A stretch of 64,000 bases of DNA from GCA-002282575 sp964519885 (GCA_964519885.1 CAZFLX010000003.1:81117-145116), one strand, 5' to 3'. Shown: positions 33,050 to 42,770, numbered from the stretch's first letter. Notes: generated from the letters alone by a model not told the origin. Translations and numbers: made by a program.

Positions 33050-34029
33050 TAGAGAATGGCGCTCAATTCATCGGTAAAATTGAGTGTGCCTGTGTCACGA
33101 TGCGTCTTCATTAACTCGTCTAAATGATTCAGCGTGGTGGCAGCCTGATCTGCGACCAAGTCCACCACCATGCTTACCGATTGCGCCGGAACAGCTTCTC
33201 GATCGCTACTGGCTTTGAAGTGTACCGATGCCAATTGATTGTGCACGCGTTTGATCAAATTGCGAATGGGTGCATCCGCTTTCATTACCATAGTTAGCAC
33301 GAATTCATCACCATTTAGGCGCCAAGCATGAGCGCCTTCGCCTAGAGAGGCTAAAATTTTGGCATAGCCGCGCAACAAACTATCACCACGATGATGCCCG
33401 TAACGTGCGTTATAGTCAGCAAAATGATCAATATCAATCAGTGCAAGTACCACGTGTTTTCCAGACGAGCGCGCACGCTTAACGATAACCGGTAAAAATT
33501 CATTCATGTGCGTGGCGTTGTGTAATCGCGTCAGCAAATCGGTCATGGTATGTTTTTTGTGTTCAATTAAGCGCGCACGTGTCGCATCGACACGTTGTTT
33601 GCTGTCTTTCACCTCGTGCGATAGCAAACGATTGGCTTTTTTAAGATGTGCCGAAATGAGTGGTGCTTTTTCGGGATTAGATTCGAGAGCTTGTGCCAGT
33701 TCGAAGTGGGTATCGACATGCTTACTCACATTGTCGGTCATTTCACCAATGGCGTGCATCAACTCTTGTTCGACGCTGGCAATGGTTCGTTCGCGCTCCT
33801 TAAAAAAGCGTTCGGTTAGTCTAACGCCTAAAATGTCCGACCAAGGCTCTTGATTGGCGCGCATGGCATCGACAAAAGCATTAAACTCAGGATGTTCACC
33901 CAAGGCATATTCATAGAATAAATGATAATTGACTGGATTGGGGTGAGCATTCAATTCGCTCATCAAGGCTAAGGCTTCTTTGTGTGCCACCAACATGGCT
34001 TCGGGAGTGTGTAAATAAGCAAGTCGCAT
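33049..34029 (-). CDS. Degenerate GGDEF (NGDEF) domain protein
   Basis: A 326-residue soluble protein. Residues 1-155 are helical, including a long coiled coil (about 80-155). The GGDEF fold (about 160-320) keeps the metal aspartate in LALIDIDHFADYN and GHHRGDSLL, and reads RLNGDEFVL at 237-245, so the first glycine of the signature is asparagine. No RxxD inhibitory site is seen. Activity is uncertain: some NGDEF-like variants bind GTP but do not make c-di-GMP. It lies 14 bp downstream of the HDOD gene on the same strand and is probably co-transcribed. Confidence 0.8.
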   Translation of the reverse strand: MRLAYLHTPEAMLVAHKEALALMSELNAHPNPVNYHLFYEYALGEHPEFNAFVDAMRANQEPWSDILGVRLTERFFKERERTIASVEQELMHAIGEMTDNVSKHVDTHFELAQALESNPEKAPLISAHLKKANRLLSHEVKDSKQRVDATRARLIEHKKHTMTDLLTRLHNATHMNEFLPVIVKRARSSGKHVVLALIDIDHFADYNARYGHHRGDSLLRGYAKILASLGEGAHAWRLNGDEFVLTMVMKADAPIRNLIKRVHNQLASVHFKASSDREAVPAQSVSMVVDLVADQAATTLNHLDELMKTHRDTGTLNFTDELSAIL

Positions 34030-34043
34030 GAAAACCTCCGAAA

Positions 34044-35000
34044 TTAGCTGGGTGTACGATCGATAAACAGTGAAAGCAAGTTCATGCGAATCAGTTTTTT
34101 TATCTCATCGGATAAGTAAAGCACATCGAGCGCTGTCGCACGCACCTGTTCCACCTCAGTCGCTTGGTAATTTTCAGCATTGATTTCTCCCACCAACACC
34201 TCGGCGAGCAGACCAATCGCTACCAACAAGCGCACCCGTTCGTTGGCAAACTGACTGAGTTGTTGATAATTATGATGTTCTTGAATGGCAATCAGCATAT
34301 CACCTTCGCCTTCACCGCTACCAAATCCCCATTGTCGTGCGGCGACTACGCCCAAATAGTCATGACGAATTTTCAGTTCTTGCTCTTCTAATACGGTACC
34401 CGTGCCTGGGAATGAAAGTAAATGATACCAGTAGCGGTCGTATTGTTGTTGTAAGCTGTTGGCAACACCAATCGCACCGGCATCGCGAAACAATCCAAAT
34501 AAATAGGCATCGTTAATGTCGATTCCTTGGACATAGCCGGCAATTTCGGCACAAGCCAGAGCCACATCAAAGCTATGGTCAATAATCGAACGAAACAAGG
34601 TAGATTGGGCTGGAATAGAACGAATGGCAGCAGCAACGGCGAGTCGGTAAGTTTTTTGAATGCCAATCAAACTAATGACATGATGAATGGTTTTAATTTC
34701 CACCGTAGCCGACATGTGACGAAGAAAAGTAGGTGATTTAACAATACTGAGGATTTCACCGGTAATGACATTATTCGATTCAATGATCTCAGCAAACTTG
34801 CGCGCATTCGGGTAACGCGAGTTGGCTTCCTTTTCAAGCAGTATCACCACATCGGGCATGTCGGGAACTTTGAACGCACTGATGCCACCCACATGCTTAA
34901 GACTTTGCATAATGGCTTCTTTACGCAGCGGAATACTAATCGGTGCAGCAACATGGGGGCTTTGAGCTGATTGTTGTTTGATAGCTTGATGACGATTCAT
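34044..35000 (-). CDS. HDOD domain protein
   Basis: A 318-residue soluble protein with an HDOD fold (about 35-240). It contains IESNNVITGEILSIVKSPTF, the VISLIGIQKTYRLAVAAA helix, SFDVALACAEIAGY, and IRHDYLGVVAARQWG. The typical metal HD pair is absent (LFRDAG replaces the LFHDIG-type motif), as expected for HDOD rather than HD hydrolases. It closely resembles the HDOD protein encoded at 47.9-48.9 kb (shared ACAEIAGY, AYLFGL, LGVV.QWG and the C-terminal LSDE..IR.NL). The following gene is GGDEF-like, so the pair is a regulatory module of unknown output. Confidence 0.85.
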   Translation of the reverse strand: MNRHQAIKQQSAQSPHVAAPISIPLRKEAIMQSLKHVGGISAFKVPDMPDVVILLEKEANSRYPNARKFAEIIESNNVITGEILSIVKSPTFLRHMSATVEIKTIHHVISLIGIQKTYRLAVAAAIRSIPAQSTLFRSIIDHSFDVALACAEIAGYVQGIDINDAYLFGLFRDAGAIGVANSLQQQYDRYWYHLLSFPGTGTVLEEQELKIRHDYLGVVAARQWGFGSGEGEGDMLIAIQEHHNYQQLSQFANERVRLLVAIGLLAEVLVGEINAENYQATEVEQVRATALDVLYLSDEIKKLIRMNLLSLFIDRTPS

Positions 35001-35128
35001 GCCTTCGCTCTGGTGTAATGGTTATCGAAACATGGAAAAATTAAGACAGCTAGTGTTAATGCCATTAACGATTGATTAACCCTGTAATAATAAGTGATTT
35101 ATCGGCAAAGAAGCGAAAATATTCAGTT

Positions 35129-35166
35129 ATTTATAAAACAAATAGCCCCGACTTAACGGGGCTATT
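35129..35166 (-). terminator. Intrinsic terminator of the bicupin gene
   Basis: On the minus strand AATAGCCCCG (35166-35157) pairs with CGGGGCTATT (35150-35141) around a six-base loop. The T-rich TGTTTTATAA run follows. It is 32 bases past the bicupin stop. Confidence 0.8.
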
Positions 35167-35197
35167 CGGAATGCATCAGCTGATGCGTAAAAATGAG

Positions 35198-36121
35198 TTA
35201 CTTAACCAGCTTAAAGTCGAGCACTTGCATGTTCATAATTAAGCCAGCGTCTTGAATGGGTAGCACCACCGCATCGACATCAGAATCATTGTGGTGAGAA
35301 TGCCACCAACCTGGTGGGGTAATGAAGGTAGAACCCGCTGTCCACATGGCTTTAATCGGATTAATGATATGGCCGTTCTCATCCAACTCTTTACCAATCA
35401 TGGTGTAGGTATTGGGGCCAGCGCTGACGCAATGGTCAATGGCAATCGAGTTATGACGATGGGGTTTTTGGGTAATGCCTGCTGGCAATACATTGTACAA
35501 AGACCAGAGCGTATGCGTTAGTGTCATGGTTTTAGGGAAATTAGGATTCGATAACAACACGCCTAAACGGTTACGTTTGGTGGCATTGGTATCGGCACGC
35601 TCATTGGCAATGGCTTGAGCTAATCGCTCTTTGGTGTAAAGCACGGGTGTGAAACGAGCACTGGTCGGTGCGACACCTAAGTAAGACAATAATGGCGCAT
35701 CATTCACCCAAAATAAAGCTGCATCCTCACTTGCGAAGTGCTCCGCCGCTTGGGTGGCAGGTAGGGTGAACAAATCGCCCGCTTTCCACAAAATATTGCC
35801 TTGATCAACTTGGGTATTACCACGACCACGAATGACAAAGAACATTTGTGAAGCAGCAACGAAATCGGTTTTAATCGATTCATTGGCATTGACACGCAAG
35901 TAACCTGCGTATAGGTTCGGCGTGGTGGCCGGATATTCTGTGTCTAAATTAGTTGAAAGGTCAAAAGGAATAACACGTGTTGCTCCAGATGCCCACATAT
36001 CACTTAAAAATGCATCCACATCAATTTGTGGCATTTTCGGATTAACGGCCGAAAGATACTCTTTGAACTGCGCTTGCGCTTCCCAAGACTGGGTCATGGT
36101 GTAGTCATTATTCGTTGTCAT
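35198..36121 (-). CDS. Bicupin dioxygenase-like protein (gentisate dioxygenase-like)
   Basis: A 307-residue cytosolic protein with two cupin barrels. The first (about 85-140) has FFVIRGRGNTQVDQGNILW and GDLFTLPA. The second (about 215-290) has PHRHNSIAIDHCVS and TFITPPGWWHSHHNDSD, whose histidines could bind one iron. The layout matches gentisate 1,2-dioxygenase-like proteins, but no other aromatic-degradation gene lies nearby, so the substrate is unknown. It lies downstream of the acetolactate synthase gene with a 217-bp gap and has its own terminator, so it is likely transcribed on its own. Confidence 0.7.
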   Translation of the reverse strand: MTTNNDYTMTQSWEAQAQFKEYLSAVNPKMPQIDVDAFLSDMWASGATRVIPFDLSTNLDTEYPATTPNLYAGYLRVNANESIKTDFVAASQMFFVIRGRGNTQVDQGNILWKAGDLFTLPATQAAEHFASEDAALFWVNDAPLLSYLGVAPTSARFTPVLYTKERLAQAIANERADTNATKRNRLGVLLSNPNFPKTMTLTHTLWSLYNVLPAGITQKPHRHNSIAIDHCVSAGPNTYTMIGKELDENGHIINPIKAMWTAGSTFITPPGWWHSHHNDSDVDAVVLPIQDAGLIMNMQVLDFKLVK

Positions 36122-36338
36122 GGCTATGGCTCCTTAATGGTCATTCGGCCTGCTGTTAGCCTCGCACCACAAGTAGGCAGACAAAGGCGAGATGCGTCAC
36201 GGACATAACAACACTGTCATATACTATCTGAAAGTTTGTGAAATGCCCGCTAAATGAATATGTTTGTTTTGTCGTTAAATTTTAACCGTTTGTGCTTTTG
36301 AATTCAACCAATTAAGCAGCTGCGTGCCTGTGTCATCA

Positions 36339-38000
36339 TTATTCCAGGACGTGACCTAAACGTGCAACCAATTGGCCATTTTCACGATAATCTACCGGGC
36401 AATCAATCACCGTAACCCCGCTGTGCTTAAGTGCTTGTTGCAGTGCCGGTAGCAATGCATCAGCCGATTCAATACGCACTCCCACCGCACCAAAAGATTC
36501 CGCCAATTTTACGAAGTCAGGGTTGTTAAACTCGACAAAGGCACTGCGACCAAATTCGCGTTCTTGCTTCCAGCGAATGAGGCCATAACCTGAATCATTC
36601 CAAATAAGCACCACCAGAGACAAGCCCAAACGCACCGCCGTTTCTAACTCTTGCACATTCATTAAAAAGCCGGCGTCACCGGTCACGGCAACAGCGGCTT
36701 TTTTGGGGTGGGCGAGTTTGGCAGCAATCACGCCAGGTAAAGCAATGCCCATGCTGGCAAAACCATTGGAGATGATGCAGGTATTGGAAATTTCACAACG
36801 AAACATGCGAGCCATCCACATTTTGTGTGCGCCCACATCGCAGACAGCTATGTCATCGAGTGCCATGGCGGTACGCAATTCCCAAATAATTTTTTGCGGT
36901 TTTAATGGCCAGTCATTGGATTTCGCATGCTGCTTCATTTCATGAATCAGTGAATGGCGCAAATTGCGATAGGGCGTTAAGTCACGTTTAGGGATGCTGG
37001 CTTGCCAACCCGGTTCGCCACGATGGGTGTTGGTCATTAATTCTAAATTACGATAAATATCGCCCAAAATTTCGACACTGGGAATATAAGCATCATCCAC
37101 TTCAGCCGGTTGGCTGTCGATGTGAATGATGGTTCTGTCTCGACTGGCATGCCACACGCGTGGATGATATTCAGCCATGTCAAAGCCGATACAAATAATC
37201 ACATCGGCCAATTCAAAGCCACAGTTTTGATAATCACCAGACTGTAATCCGGCAGTGCCAATCGCCAGTTCATGTTTGAACGAAATCACGCCTTTTGCCA
37301 TAAAGGTGTTCACTACTGGTAGGTGAAAAGTTTCAGCAAAAGCCAGCAGTTTGTCTTCGGCACGGGCACGAATAATGCCATTGCCCGCTAAAATTAAAGG
37401 GTGTTTGGCCTGTTTAATTAAAGCCAAGGCTTGATCACGCACTTCAGGATGCGCACCCGAACGTAAGGGTTCAGAAATAGGAAGTGGTTGTGCGTGAGTC
37501 GCCATTTTGGCGACGTTCTCAGGAAAGTCGATAAAGCAAGCACCTGGTTTTTCACTTTGCGCTTGCTTAAAGGCTTTACGAATGACCTCGGGCGTGGTTT
37601 CTGGTTCTAAAATTTGTGCTGCATATTTGCTAATGGGGCGAAACATGCTCACTAAATCGACTACCTGATGCGATTCTTTGTGCATACGGCTGGTCGCGGC
37701 TTGACCTGCAATAGCGACTACGGGGGCGCGATCCATATTGGCATCGGCAACACCGGTAATCAAATTGGTCGCCCCTGGGCCAAGTGTGGACATACAGACC
37801 CCAGCTTTGCCGGTCAAGCGACCATAGACATCGGCCATAAACGCTGCCCCTTGCTCATGGCGTGTGCAAACAAACTGAATCGATGAGTCGAGCAAGGCAT
37901 CCATGACATTCAAGTTTTCTTCACCGGGAATGCCAAAGATATAGTCAACATGCTCGGCTTCCAAGCAACGAACCATGAGGTGGGCAGCATTGATGGTCAT
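36339..38000 (-). CDS. Acetolactate synthase-like ThDP enzyme, large subunit
   Basis: A 553-residue thiamine-diphosphate enzyme of the acetohydroxyacid synthase/AlsS group. The catalytic glutamate is in RHEQGAAFMADVYGRLTG (Glu49). GPGATNLITGVADANMDRAPV follows. The ThDP-binding GDAGFLMNVQELETAVR with NDSGYGLIRWKQ is near the C-terminus. No small regulatory subunit (ilvH) lies beside it, which suits a catabolic AlsS-type enzyme making acetolactate from pyruvate, although related decarboxylases cannot be excluded. The ATG overlaps the dsbA stop by four bases. Confidence 0.8.
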   Translation of the reverse strand: MTINAAHLMVRCLEAEHVDYIFGIPGEENLNVMDALLDSSIQFVCTRHEQGAAFMADVYGRLTGKAGVCMSTLGPGATNLITGVADANMDRAPVVAIAGQAATSRMHKESHQVVDLVSMFRPISKYAAQILEPETTPEVIRKAFKQAQSEKPGACFIDFPENVAKMATHAQPLPISEPLRSGAHPEVRDQALALIKQAKHPLILAGNGIIRARAEDKLLAFAETFHLPVVNTFMAKGVISFKHELAIGTAGLQSGDYQNCGFELADVIICIGFDMAEYHPRVWHASRDRTIIHIDSQPAEVDDAYIPSVEILGDIYRNLELMTNTHRGEPGWQASIPKRDLTPYRNLRHSLIHEMKQHAKSNDWPLKPQKIIWELRTAMALDDIAVCDVGAHKMWMARMFRCEISNTCIISNGFASMGIALPGVIAAKLAHPKKAAVAVTGDAGFLMNVQELETAVRLGLSLVVLIWNDSGYGLIRWKQEREFGRSAFVEFNNPDFVKLAESFGAVGVRIESADALLPALQQALKHSGVTVIDCPVDYRENGQLVARLGHVLE

Positions 38001-38626
38001 TTTTGGCTTAACTCCTCGATTAAGGCAAATAGTTTGGCATGACTACCTGCCATGGGTAAGTCGGTCACATAGTGTCCATTAATCACAAAAGTGGGTACGG
38101 CTTCAAGTTGGTATTGTCCTGACAGCTTCGCTGCACGCGTGACATCAGCGGTATTGGCATCACTATCGTAGGCTTTAAGGAAACTCGCTTTGTTAAAAGA
38201 TTTGTCTTTAGCTGTCAACAAGTCAGCGACTTCTTCCTGATTTTTAGGACGGGCTTTATCTTGCAAAAACAACTCGAACACCTTGGGGTGCAGGCTGAGT
38301 TGGTCACTGGCTTTTAGCGCAAAGTGAATGCGTGCCAAGGTCGCCCAAGCAGGTGATTGAAAGACCGCTGGAATGGCTTCAAACTGAATGTGTTTGGGTT
38401 TGTTGGCCAACCATTCTTTTAAGGGCTTTTCCATGTCTTGACAATGAGAACAACCATAAAAGAAAAATTCTTGCACTGTTCCTTTAGCCACCAGAGCACG
38501 CGCATTATCGGGCAGCTTTTTGTAATGTATCCCTTCTTCAAAAGCGAAGGGTACTGCTTGAACAGATAAGGAGGTAACAGCCAAAAAGCCAACACTGATG
38601 AAACTAAAAAAGTTACGACGATTCAT
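37997..38626 (-). CDS. dsbA: Periplasmic thiol-disulfide oxidoreductase DsbA
   Basis: A 209-residue exported protein with signal peptide SFISVGFLAVTSLSVQA. The active site is CSHC at 59-62 (FFFYGCSHCQDMEKPL) rather than the usual CPHC. Changes in these two middle residues alter redox potential, so the oxidising power may be lower. The cis-proline loop is VPTFVINGHYV. It lies next to the cytochrome c maturation genes ccsA/ccsB and engB, as in related bacteria where DsbA is found close to them. Its stop overlaps the acetolactate synthase start, an unusual pairing. Confidence 0.92.
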   Translation of the reverse strand: MNRRNFFSFISVGFLAVTSLSVQAVPFAFEEGIHYKKLPDNARALVAKGTVQEFFFYGCSHCQDMEKPLKEWLANKPKHIQFEAIPAVFQSPAWATLARIHFALKASDQLSLHPKVFELFLQDKARPKNQEEVADLLTAKDKSFNKASFLKAYDSDANTADVTRAAKLSGQYQLEAVPTFVINGHYVTDLPMAGSHAKLFALIEELSQK

Positions 38627-38660
38627 GTAATTTTCCTCTTAAAAATTTGACCATAGTAAC

Positions 38661-38763
38661 CTCAACCTGTCCCGCTTCTTTTGTTAGAAGAGGGTAGGCT
38701 AGGTTGAGTGATTGAACGATGATAAAACAAAACTGCTCAATGCCTTCTCCTAAACGGAGAAGG
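38661..38763. repeat. Two adjacent palindromes between dsbA and ccsA
   Basis: CTCAACCT (38661-38668) pairs with AGGTTGAG (38701-38708), with an inner CTTCT/AGAAG pair. A second stem, CCTTCTCC (38743-38750) with GGAGAAGG (38756-38763), lies 35 bases on. They resemble degenerate intergenic palindromic repeats common in proteobacteria, and could help end the ccsA transcript. Confidence 0.45.
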
Positions 38764-38783
38764 TTAGCATGAAGGAAATGAGA

Positions 38784-39971
38784 TTACAGACTACCGTAAG
38801 AGTGAAGTCCGGATAAGAACATATTGACCCCCAAGAAGGCAAAAGTGGTAATGAGTAAACCAATAATTGACCACCAAGCCATGGGTGCGCCACCCCAGCC
38901 TTTTGACATGCGGAAGTGTAACCAAGCCGCGTAGTTCAACCAGACGATAAGTGCCCAAGTTTCTTTCGGATCCCAGCTCCAGTAACCACCCCAAGCTTCT
39001 GCCGCCCACATAGCGCCAAGAATGGTAGCAATGGTGAAGAAAGCGAAGCCGAAAGCAATGGCTTTGTACATCACGTCTTCCATCGTGTCTAAGCTAGGTA
39101 AGCGACTTAGCCATGGATTGCTCATATCGCCACGTTGCTCGATTTTATGGCGCCATAAATACGGAATGGCAATCATGGCAGACAAAGCGAAAGTACCATA
39201 ACCAATGAAGTTGGCTGGCACGTGAATTTTCATCCAATAGCTTTTCAGAGCAGGTACGAGTGGTTGAATCTCTGCCGCATCACGACCAAAGGTGTACCAC
39301 AAAATAAAGGCTACCGCCGCTGAAATAACCGCCAGTACGAAACCACCTAAAGAACGGCTGCGAATTTTTTGTTCATAATACAAATAAAGCAGCGCTGTAA
39401 TAATGGCAAACAGAATGAACACTTCATAGAGGTTGCTCACCGGAATGTGACCATAATCTGGATTGATTAGGTAAGACTCGCGCCAACGTACTCCCAGTCC
39501 AGCCAGTCCAAAAGCCACTGCTGACCAGGTTAACCCCGTCGCGACCTTGCCGGCAAAACTGGAGTCACGCCATAGTGCAAAGAAGTAAGTCACCATAGCG
39601 AACACAAACAGCACATTCATCCACATGATGGCTGATTGACTAGAAAACAAGAACTTTAGAAAAAAGGCGCTTTCTTGCGCTTGATAGTTATCGCCATTAG
39701 CAGCATAACTCGCGATACCAATCCAGGTCATTAACAGCACAGCTGTCATCAGGGTTTGAATGCTTTTCCAAGCTAATCCAAATGCGATAACCCCAATGGT
39801 ACTGCCCATTAAGATACCGATTTCGAAACTGCGTTCATTGGGATCCATCAGATCGCCATACTTATCCCAGCCGATCCAGCTGGCTAAAACAATGAATAAA
39901 CTCCAAAGAATGCCGCGCACACTTAGTAACGATTGCAGCATGATGGGCTGGTTGATGTAGCCTGCGGTCAT
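38784..39971 (-). CDS. ccsA: System II cytochrome c biogenesis protein CcsA (ResC-like)
   Basis: A 395-residue membrane protein with about eight or more transmembrane helices. The haem-handling WWD motif is present as WAAEAWGGYWSWDPKETWAL near residues 325-345. Conserved histidines occur in KIHVPANFIGYG and AAWLHFRMSKG. With CcsB it forms the haem lyase that attaches haem to c-type cytochromes in the periplasm. It follows ccsB with a four-base overlap (39968-39971), so the pair is translationally coupled. Confidence 0.92.
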   Translation of the reverse strand: MTAGYINQPIMLQSLLSVRGILWSLFIVLASWIGWDKYGDLMDPNERSFEIGILMGSTIGVIAFGLAWKSIQTLMTAVLLMTWIGIASYAANGDNYQAQESAFFLKFLFSSQSAIMWMNVLFVFAMVTYFFALWRDSSFAGKVATGLTWSAVAFGLAGLGVRWRESYLINPDYGHIPVSNLYEVFILFAIITALLYLYYEQKIRSRSLGGFVLAVISAAVAFILWYTFGRDAAEIQPLVPALKSYWMKIHVPANFIGYGTFALSAMIAIPYLWRHKIEQRGDMSNPWLSRLPSLDTMEDVMYKAIAFGFAFFTIATILGAMWAAEAWGGYWSWDPKETWALIVWLNYAAWLHFRMSKGWGGAPMAWWSIIGLLITTFAFLGVNMFLSGLHSYGSL

Positions 39972-41953
39972 GGTTTTTCTCCTAGCGTTTGCTGAAGTTG
40001 TTGTGTTAGGTGATTAAATACAGGTTGCAGCATCTTATCATCTTTGCCGTCTTTTCCTGCGAAAATGTAGTCAGTACTGCCATCATTTTGTGGGGCGAGT
40101 AATAACCATAAGCGTTGTGGGCGCACATAAAACAATAAAAAGGTTCCAATCACTAACAGCAGTGAACCAAAGTAAACCACATCTTTACCAGGAGATTTGG
40201 TAATTTGTAACCCAGAGGCTTCACGGTGATTGACACTGGTAACTTCGAAAAACATCGGTGGTCCATAATTGGTGAGTGTATTAATGGCTTCAATACTATC
40301 GGCAAAAAAACGACGCTGCGCCTCAGTGGTATCGCCTTGATTACCTTCCTTCTCTAAAGTTTTGAGATAAAGGCCTTGCATGGCTACCGTCATAATTTCG
40401 AGATATTGGTTAAAGACCGCTTCGCGTTTATCGGCTTCAGGAACAGCTTGTTCCAAATAACCCCTAATACCATCAAAGCCACGTAGGCGGAATAGGTTAA
40501 CCAACTGTTGCATAAAGCGTTTTTGTGTTTCTAGCTGTTCGCGCTTAGTCGCATCCTGCTCTTGTTCAATGCTGGGGTTGAGAATAGCATCCATGGCATG
40601 ACGGTCATTGAGTAATGCTAGGAAGTTCATAAATCGATTCAGGCTTTGCTTTTCATCTAATGGTAAGAGCAAAAACTGAAAGTCTTCTGCCATGCTACGA
40701 CGGAATTTAGACGCTTGGTACCAAGCCCCCGCACGTTCAACGCCGATGAGGTAGTTTTCATATTCAACCGCTTGACCTTCGTTGTCTCTGACTTTGAATT
40801 GAACGCTAGGGCCCAAATTTTTGACTTTGCGCCCATTTTCGTCAGGTTCCGGTAAGTCGATAACATTGTTGGTTTTGTAATCATTCAGTTCGAGTTTGAA
40901 GTCGCCAATGGGGGTATTCATGCTGATTACGCGATTAATTTCACCCGCTAATTGTGAAGGATTGGCATTGTTGCTTACCATTGGCCATGCACGAACTTCT
41001 ACCTGACTACCGCCATCACCAAAACTCGATTGGTAAATAGCATAATCTTTGTAATACAAGGGTTTATTGACGTAAATGGTGGTTTTAATCGGTTCTGCCA
41101 GTTCGGGGGCATTAAGGATAATATCGCTCTCGAAGGATTTAGGCATGCCGGTGTCATAAAAATCGACACGGAAATCGACCACTTGCACGGTAAAAGGCAG
41201 TTTTTGTACCAGATAACCTTCCTTAAAGGTTAGAAAAACCACATCGGCGCTTTTGCCTTCGGGAATGTTGACCGAACCTCGAAACGAATTGTTATCCACT
41301 GCAATGTTGGCTTTGGGGTTGACGTCGGTCAGGGCGATACTGCGTGTTTCTGCTTCGACCATTCCCATCCATTCTTGGACTTTAAACTTGATATTCGAAT
41401 CGAGTAAAGCGCCTAAACAAATAATTACGATAGCAATGTGGGTGAAAAAGTAACCCAAACGATGTCCAGCCCCTTTTTTGGCGGCAATGAGTTGGTTGGC
41501 ACCTTGGTTAGTGACTTTTACTTTGAAGCCTTGCTGTTTAATGGCTTGCACAGCTAGCGGACTCAGTTCAGTGCTACTGGTTTTGTGTTGTCCTGAGACA
41601 GATAAGGTCATTTTTTGTAATTGTGTCGCGTGGGTATGTTCTTGATAACTGAACATATCTTTTACAAAGTGCGCCCAATTGCGCCACACACAAGCTGAAA
41701 TAGACAGCAGCAAGAAAGCCAATACGGTTAAAAACCAAATGGCACTATAAACGTCATAGAGCTCTAGGGTGCGAAAAACGTCAAACCAGAAGGGGCCAAA
41801 TTTGATAACATAACTTGCATAGGCTTCATTTTGCTTTAGGATAGTACCAATTACCGAAGCAATCGCTAGCATGACCAGCAAAACAATGGCTAAATTCATC
41901 GAACCAATGAAGGTCAACAAAGGGTGATGCTTGAGTGATCTTTTTTTATCCAT
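39968..41953 (-). CDS. ccsB: System II cytochrome c biogenesis protein CcsB (ResB-like)
   Basis: A 661-residue membrane protein, partner of CcsA in haem delivery. Three transmembrane helices lie near the N-terminus (LAIVLLVMLAIASVIGTIL, IWFLTVLAFLLLSISACVW and GYFFTHIAIVIICLGALL) and one near the C-terminus (VVYFGSLLLVIGTFLLFYV). A large periplasmic domain spans most of 200-600. The ATG at 41953 is preferred over a longer ORF that would overlap the engB start; MDKKRSLKHHPLL is the family-like N-terminus. At 661 residues it is of the proteobacterial ResB length. Confidence 0.9.
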   Translation of the reverse strand: MDKKRSLKHHPLLTFIGSMNLAIVLLVMLAIASVIGTILKQNEAYASYVIKFGPFWFDVFRTLELYDVYSAIWFLTVLAFLLLSISACVWRNWAHFVKDMFSYQEHTHATQLQKMTLSVSGQHKTSSTELSPLAVQAIKQQGFKVKVTNQGANQLIAAKKGAGHRLGYFFTHIAIVIICLGALLDSNIKFKVQEWMGMVEAETRSIALTDVNPKANIAVDNNSFRGSVNIPEGKSADVVFLTFKEGYLVQKLPFTVQVVDFRVDFYDTGMPKSFESDIILNAPELAEPIKTTIYVNKPLYYKDYAIYQSSFGDGGSQVEVRAWPMVSNNANPSQLAGEINRVISMNTPIGDFKLELNDYKTNNVIDLPEPDENGRKVKNLGPSVQFKVRDNEGQAVEYENYLIGVERAGAWYQASKFRRSMAEDFQFLLLPLDEKQSLNRFMNFLALLNDRHAMDAILNPSIEQEQDATKREQLETQKRFMQQLVNLFRLRGFDGIRGYLEQAVPEADKREAVFNQYLEIMTVAMQGLYLKTLEKEGNQGDTTEAQRRFFADSIEAINTLTNYGPPMFFEVTSVNHREASGLQITKSPGKDVVYFGSLLLVIGTFLLFYVRPQRLWLLLAPQNDGSTDYIFAGKDGKDDKMLQPVFNHLTQQLQQTLGEKP

Positions 41954-42065
41954 AGCAATGATGTGCCTAATTTTTTTGTGTGTAAGCCCGAGCGAGTTTC
42001 TCGCCGAAAATGCACTGATTATAACCCATGCCATCTGAATGGCAAGCGATCTACGAGAACCTTGC

Positions 42066-42701
42066 ATGATACAACATCCCCTTTATCAACGGGCTACTTT
42101 TCTCAAAAGTGCGCCTAAATTAGCCCAATGCCCTGAAGACACGGGAGCAGAAGTGGCTTTTGTGGGGCGTTCTAATGCGGGTAAATCGAGTAGCTTAAAT
42201 GCCATTACCCACCAAACAGGCTTGGCCAAAGTATCGAAAACACCGGGTCGAACGCAATTAATTAACATTTTTACCTTAGATAACGACGACAGGCGCTTAG
42301 TCGATTTGCCTGGGTATGGTTTTGCTAAAGTGCCTATTCCGTTAAAAGAGGAGTGGGGTAAGTCGATGGGCGCTTATTTGGAGCAACGACAGTGTTTAAA
42401 GGGTATTATTTTATTAATGGATATTCGTCATCCGTTTATGCCGTTAGACGATCAGTTGTTACATTGGGCGGTTGCGATTGGGCGTCCGGTGCACGTGTTA
42501 TTAACTAAAGCCGATAAATTGTCTTTTGGTCAGCAAAAAAACACCCTGCTGGCGGTGCGTAAGCAACTCGCAAACTATGGTGGTGAGTTGAGTGTGCAGA
42601 CTTTTTCAGCTCTGAAGAAGACGGGATTGGACGAAGTTTGGGCAAAACTCGATCATTGGTTAGCTTGGTCGGATGAGCGTATTCAACAAAATAATGCTTA
42701 A
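42066..42701 (+). CDS. engB: Ribosome biogenesis GTPase EngB (YihA/YsxC)
   Basis: A 211-residue GTPase needed for 50S assembly. G1 is GRSNAGKSS, G3 is DLPGYGFAKV, G4 is TKAD and G5 is in FSALKKTG. FLKSAPKLAQCP and HPFMPLD are EngB-typical. The ATG at 42066 is chosen over an earlier in-frame start. It is divergent from ccsB with 112 bp between the starts. Confidence 0.95.
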   Translation: MIQHPLYQRATFLKSAPKLAQCPEDTGAEVAFVGRSNAGKSSSLNAITHQTGLAKVSKTPGRTQLINIFTLDNDDRRLVDLPGYGFAKVPIPLKEEWGKSMGAYLEQRQCLKGIILLMDIRHPFMPLDDQLLHWAVAIGRPVHVLLTKADKLSFGQQKNTLLAVRKQLANYGGELSVQTFSALKKTGLDEVWAKLDHWLAWSDERIQQNNA

Positions 42702-42770
42702 CCCCCTTTTTTTTATTTGGGCTTGTGCTAAAGTTTGTTTAACTGATGTTTGCTTGTAAGGAGCTTGATT

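Noticed and set aside
41954..42067. Longer ccsB ORF starting inside engB
   Set aside because: The additional residues match nothing in the family and overlap the engB start; MDKKRSLKHHPLL is the natural beginning.
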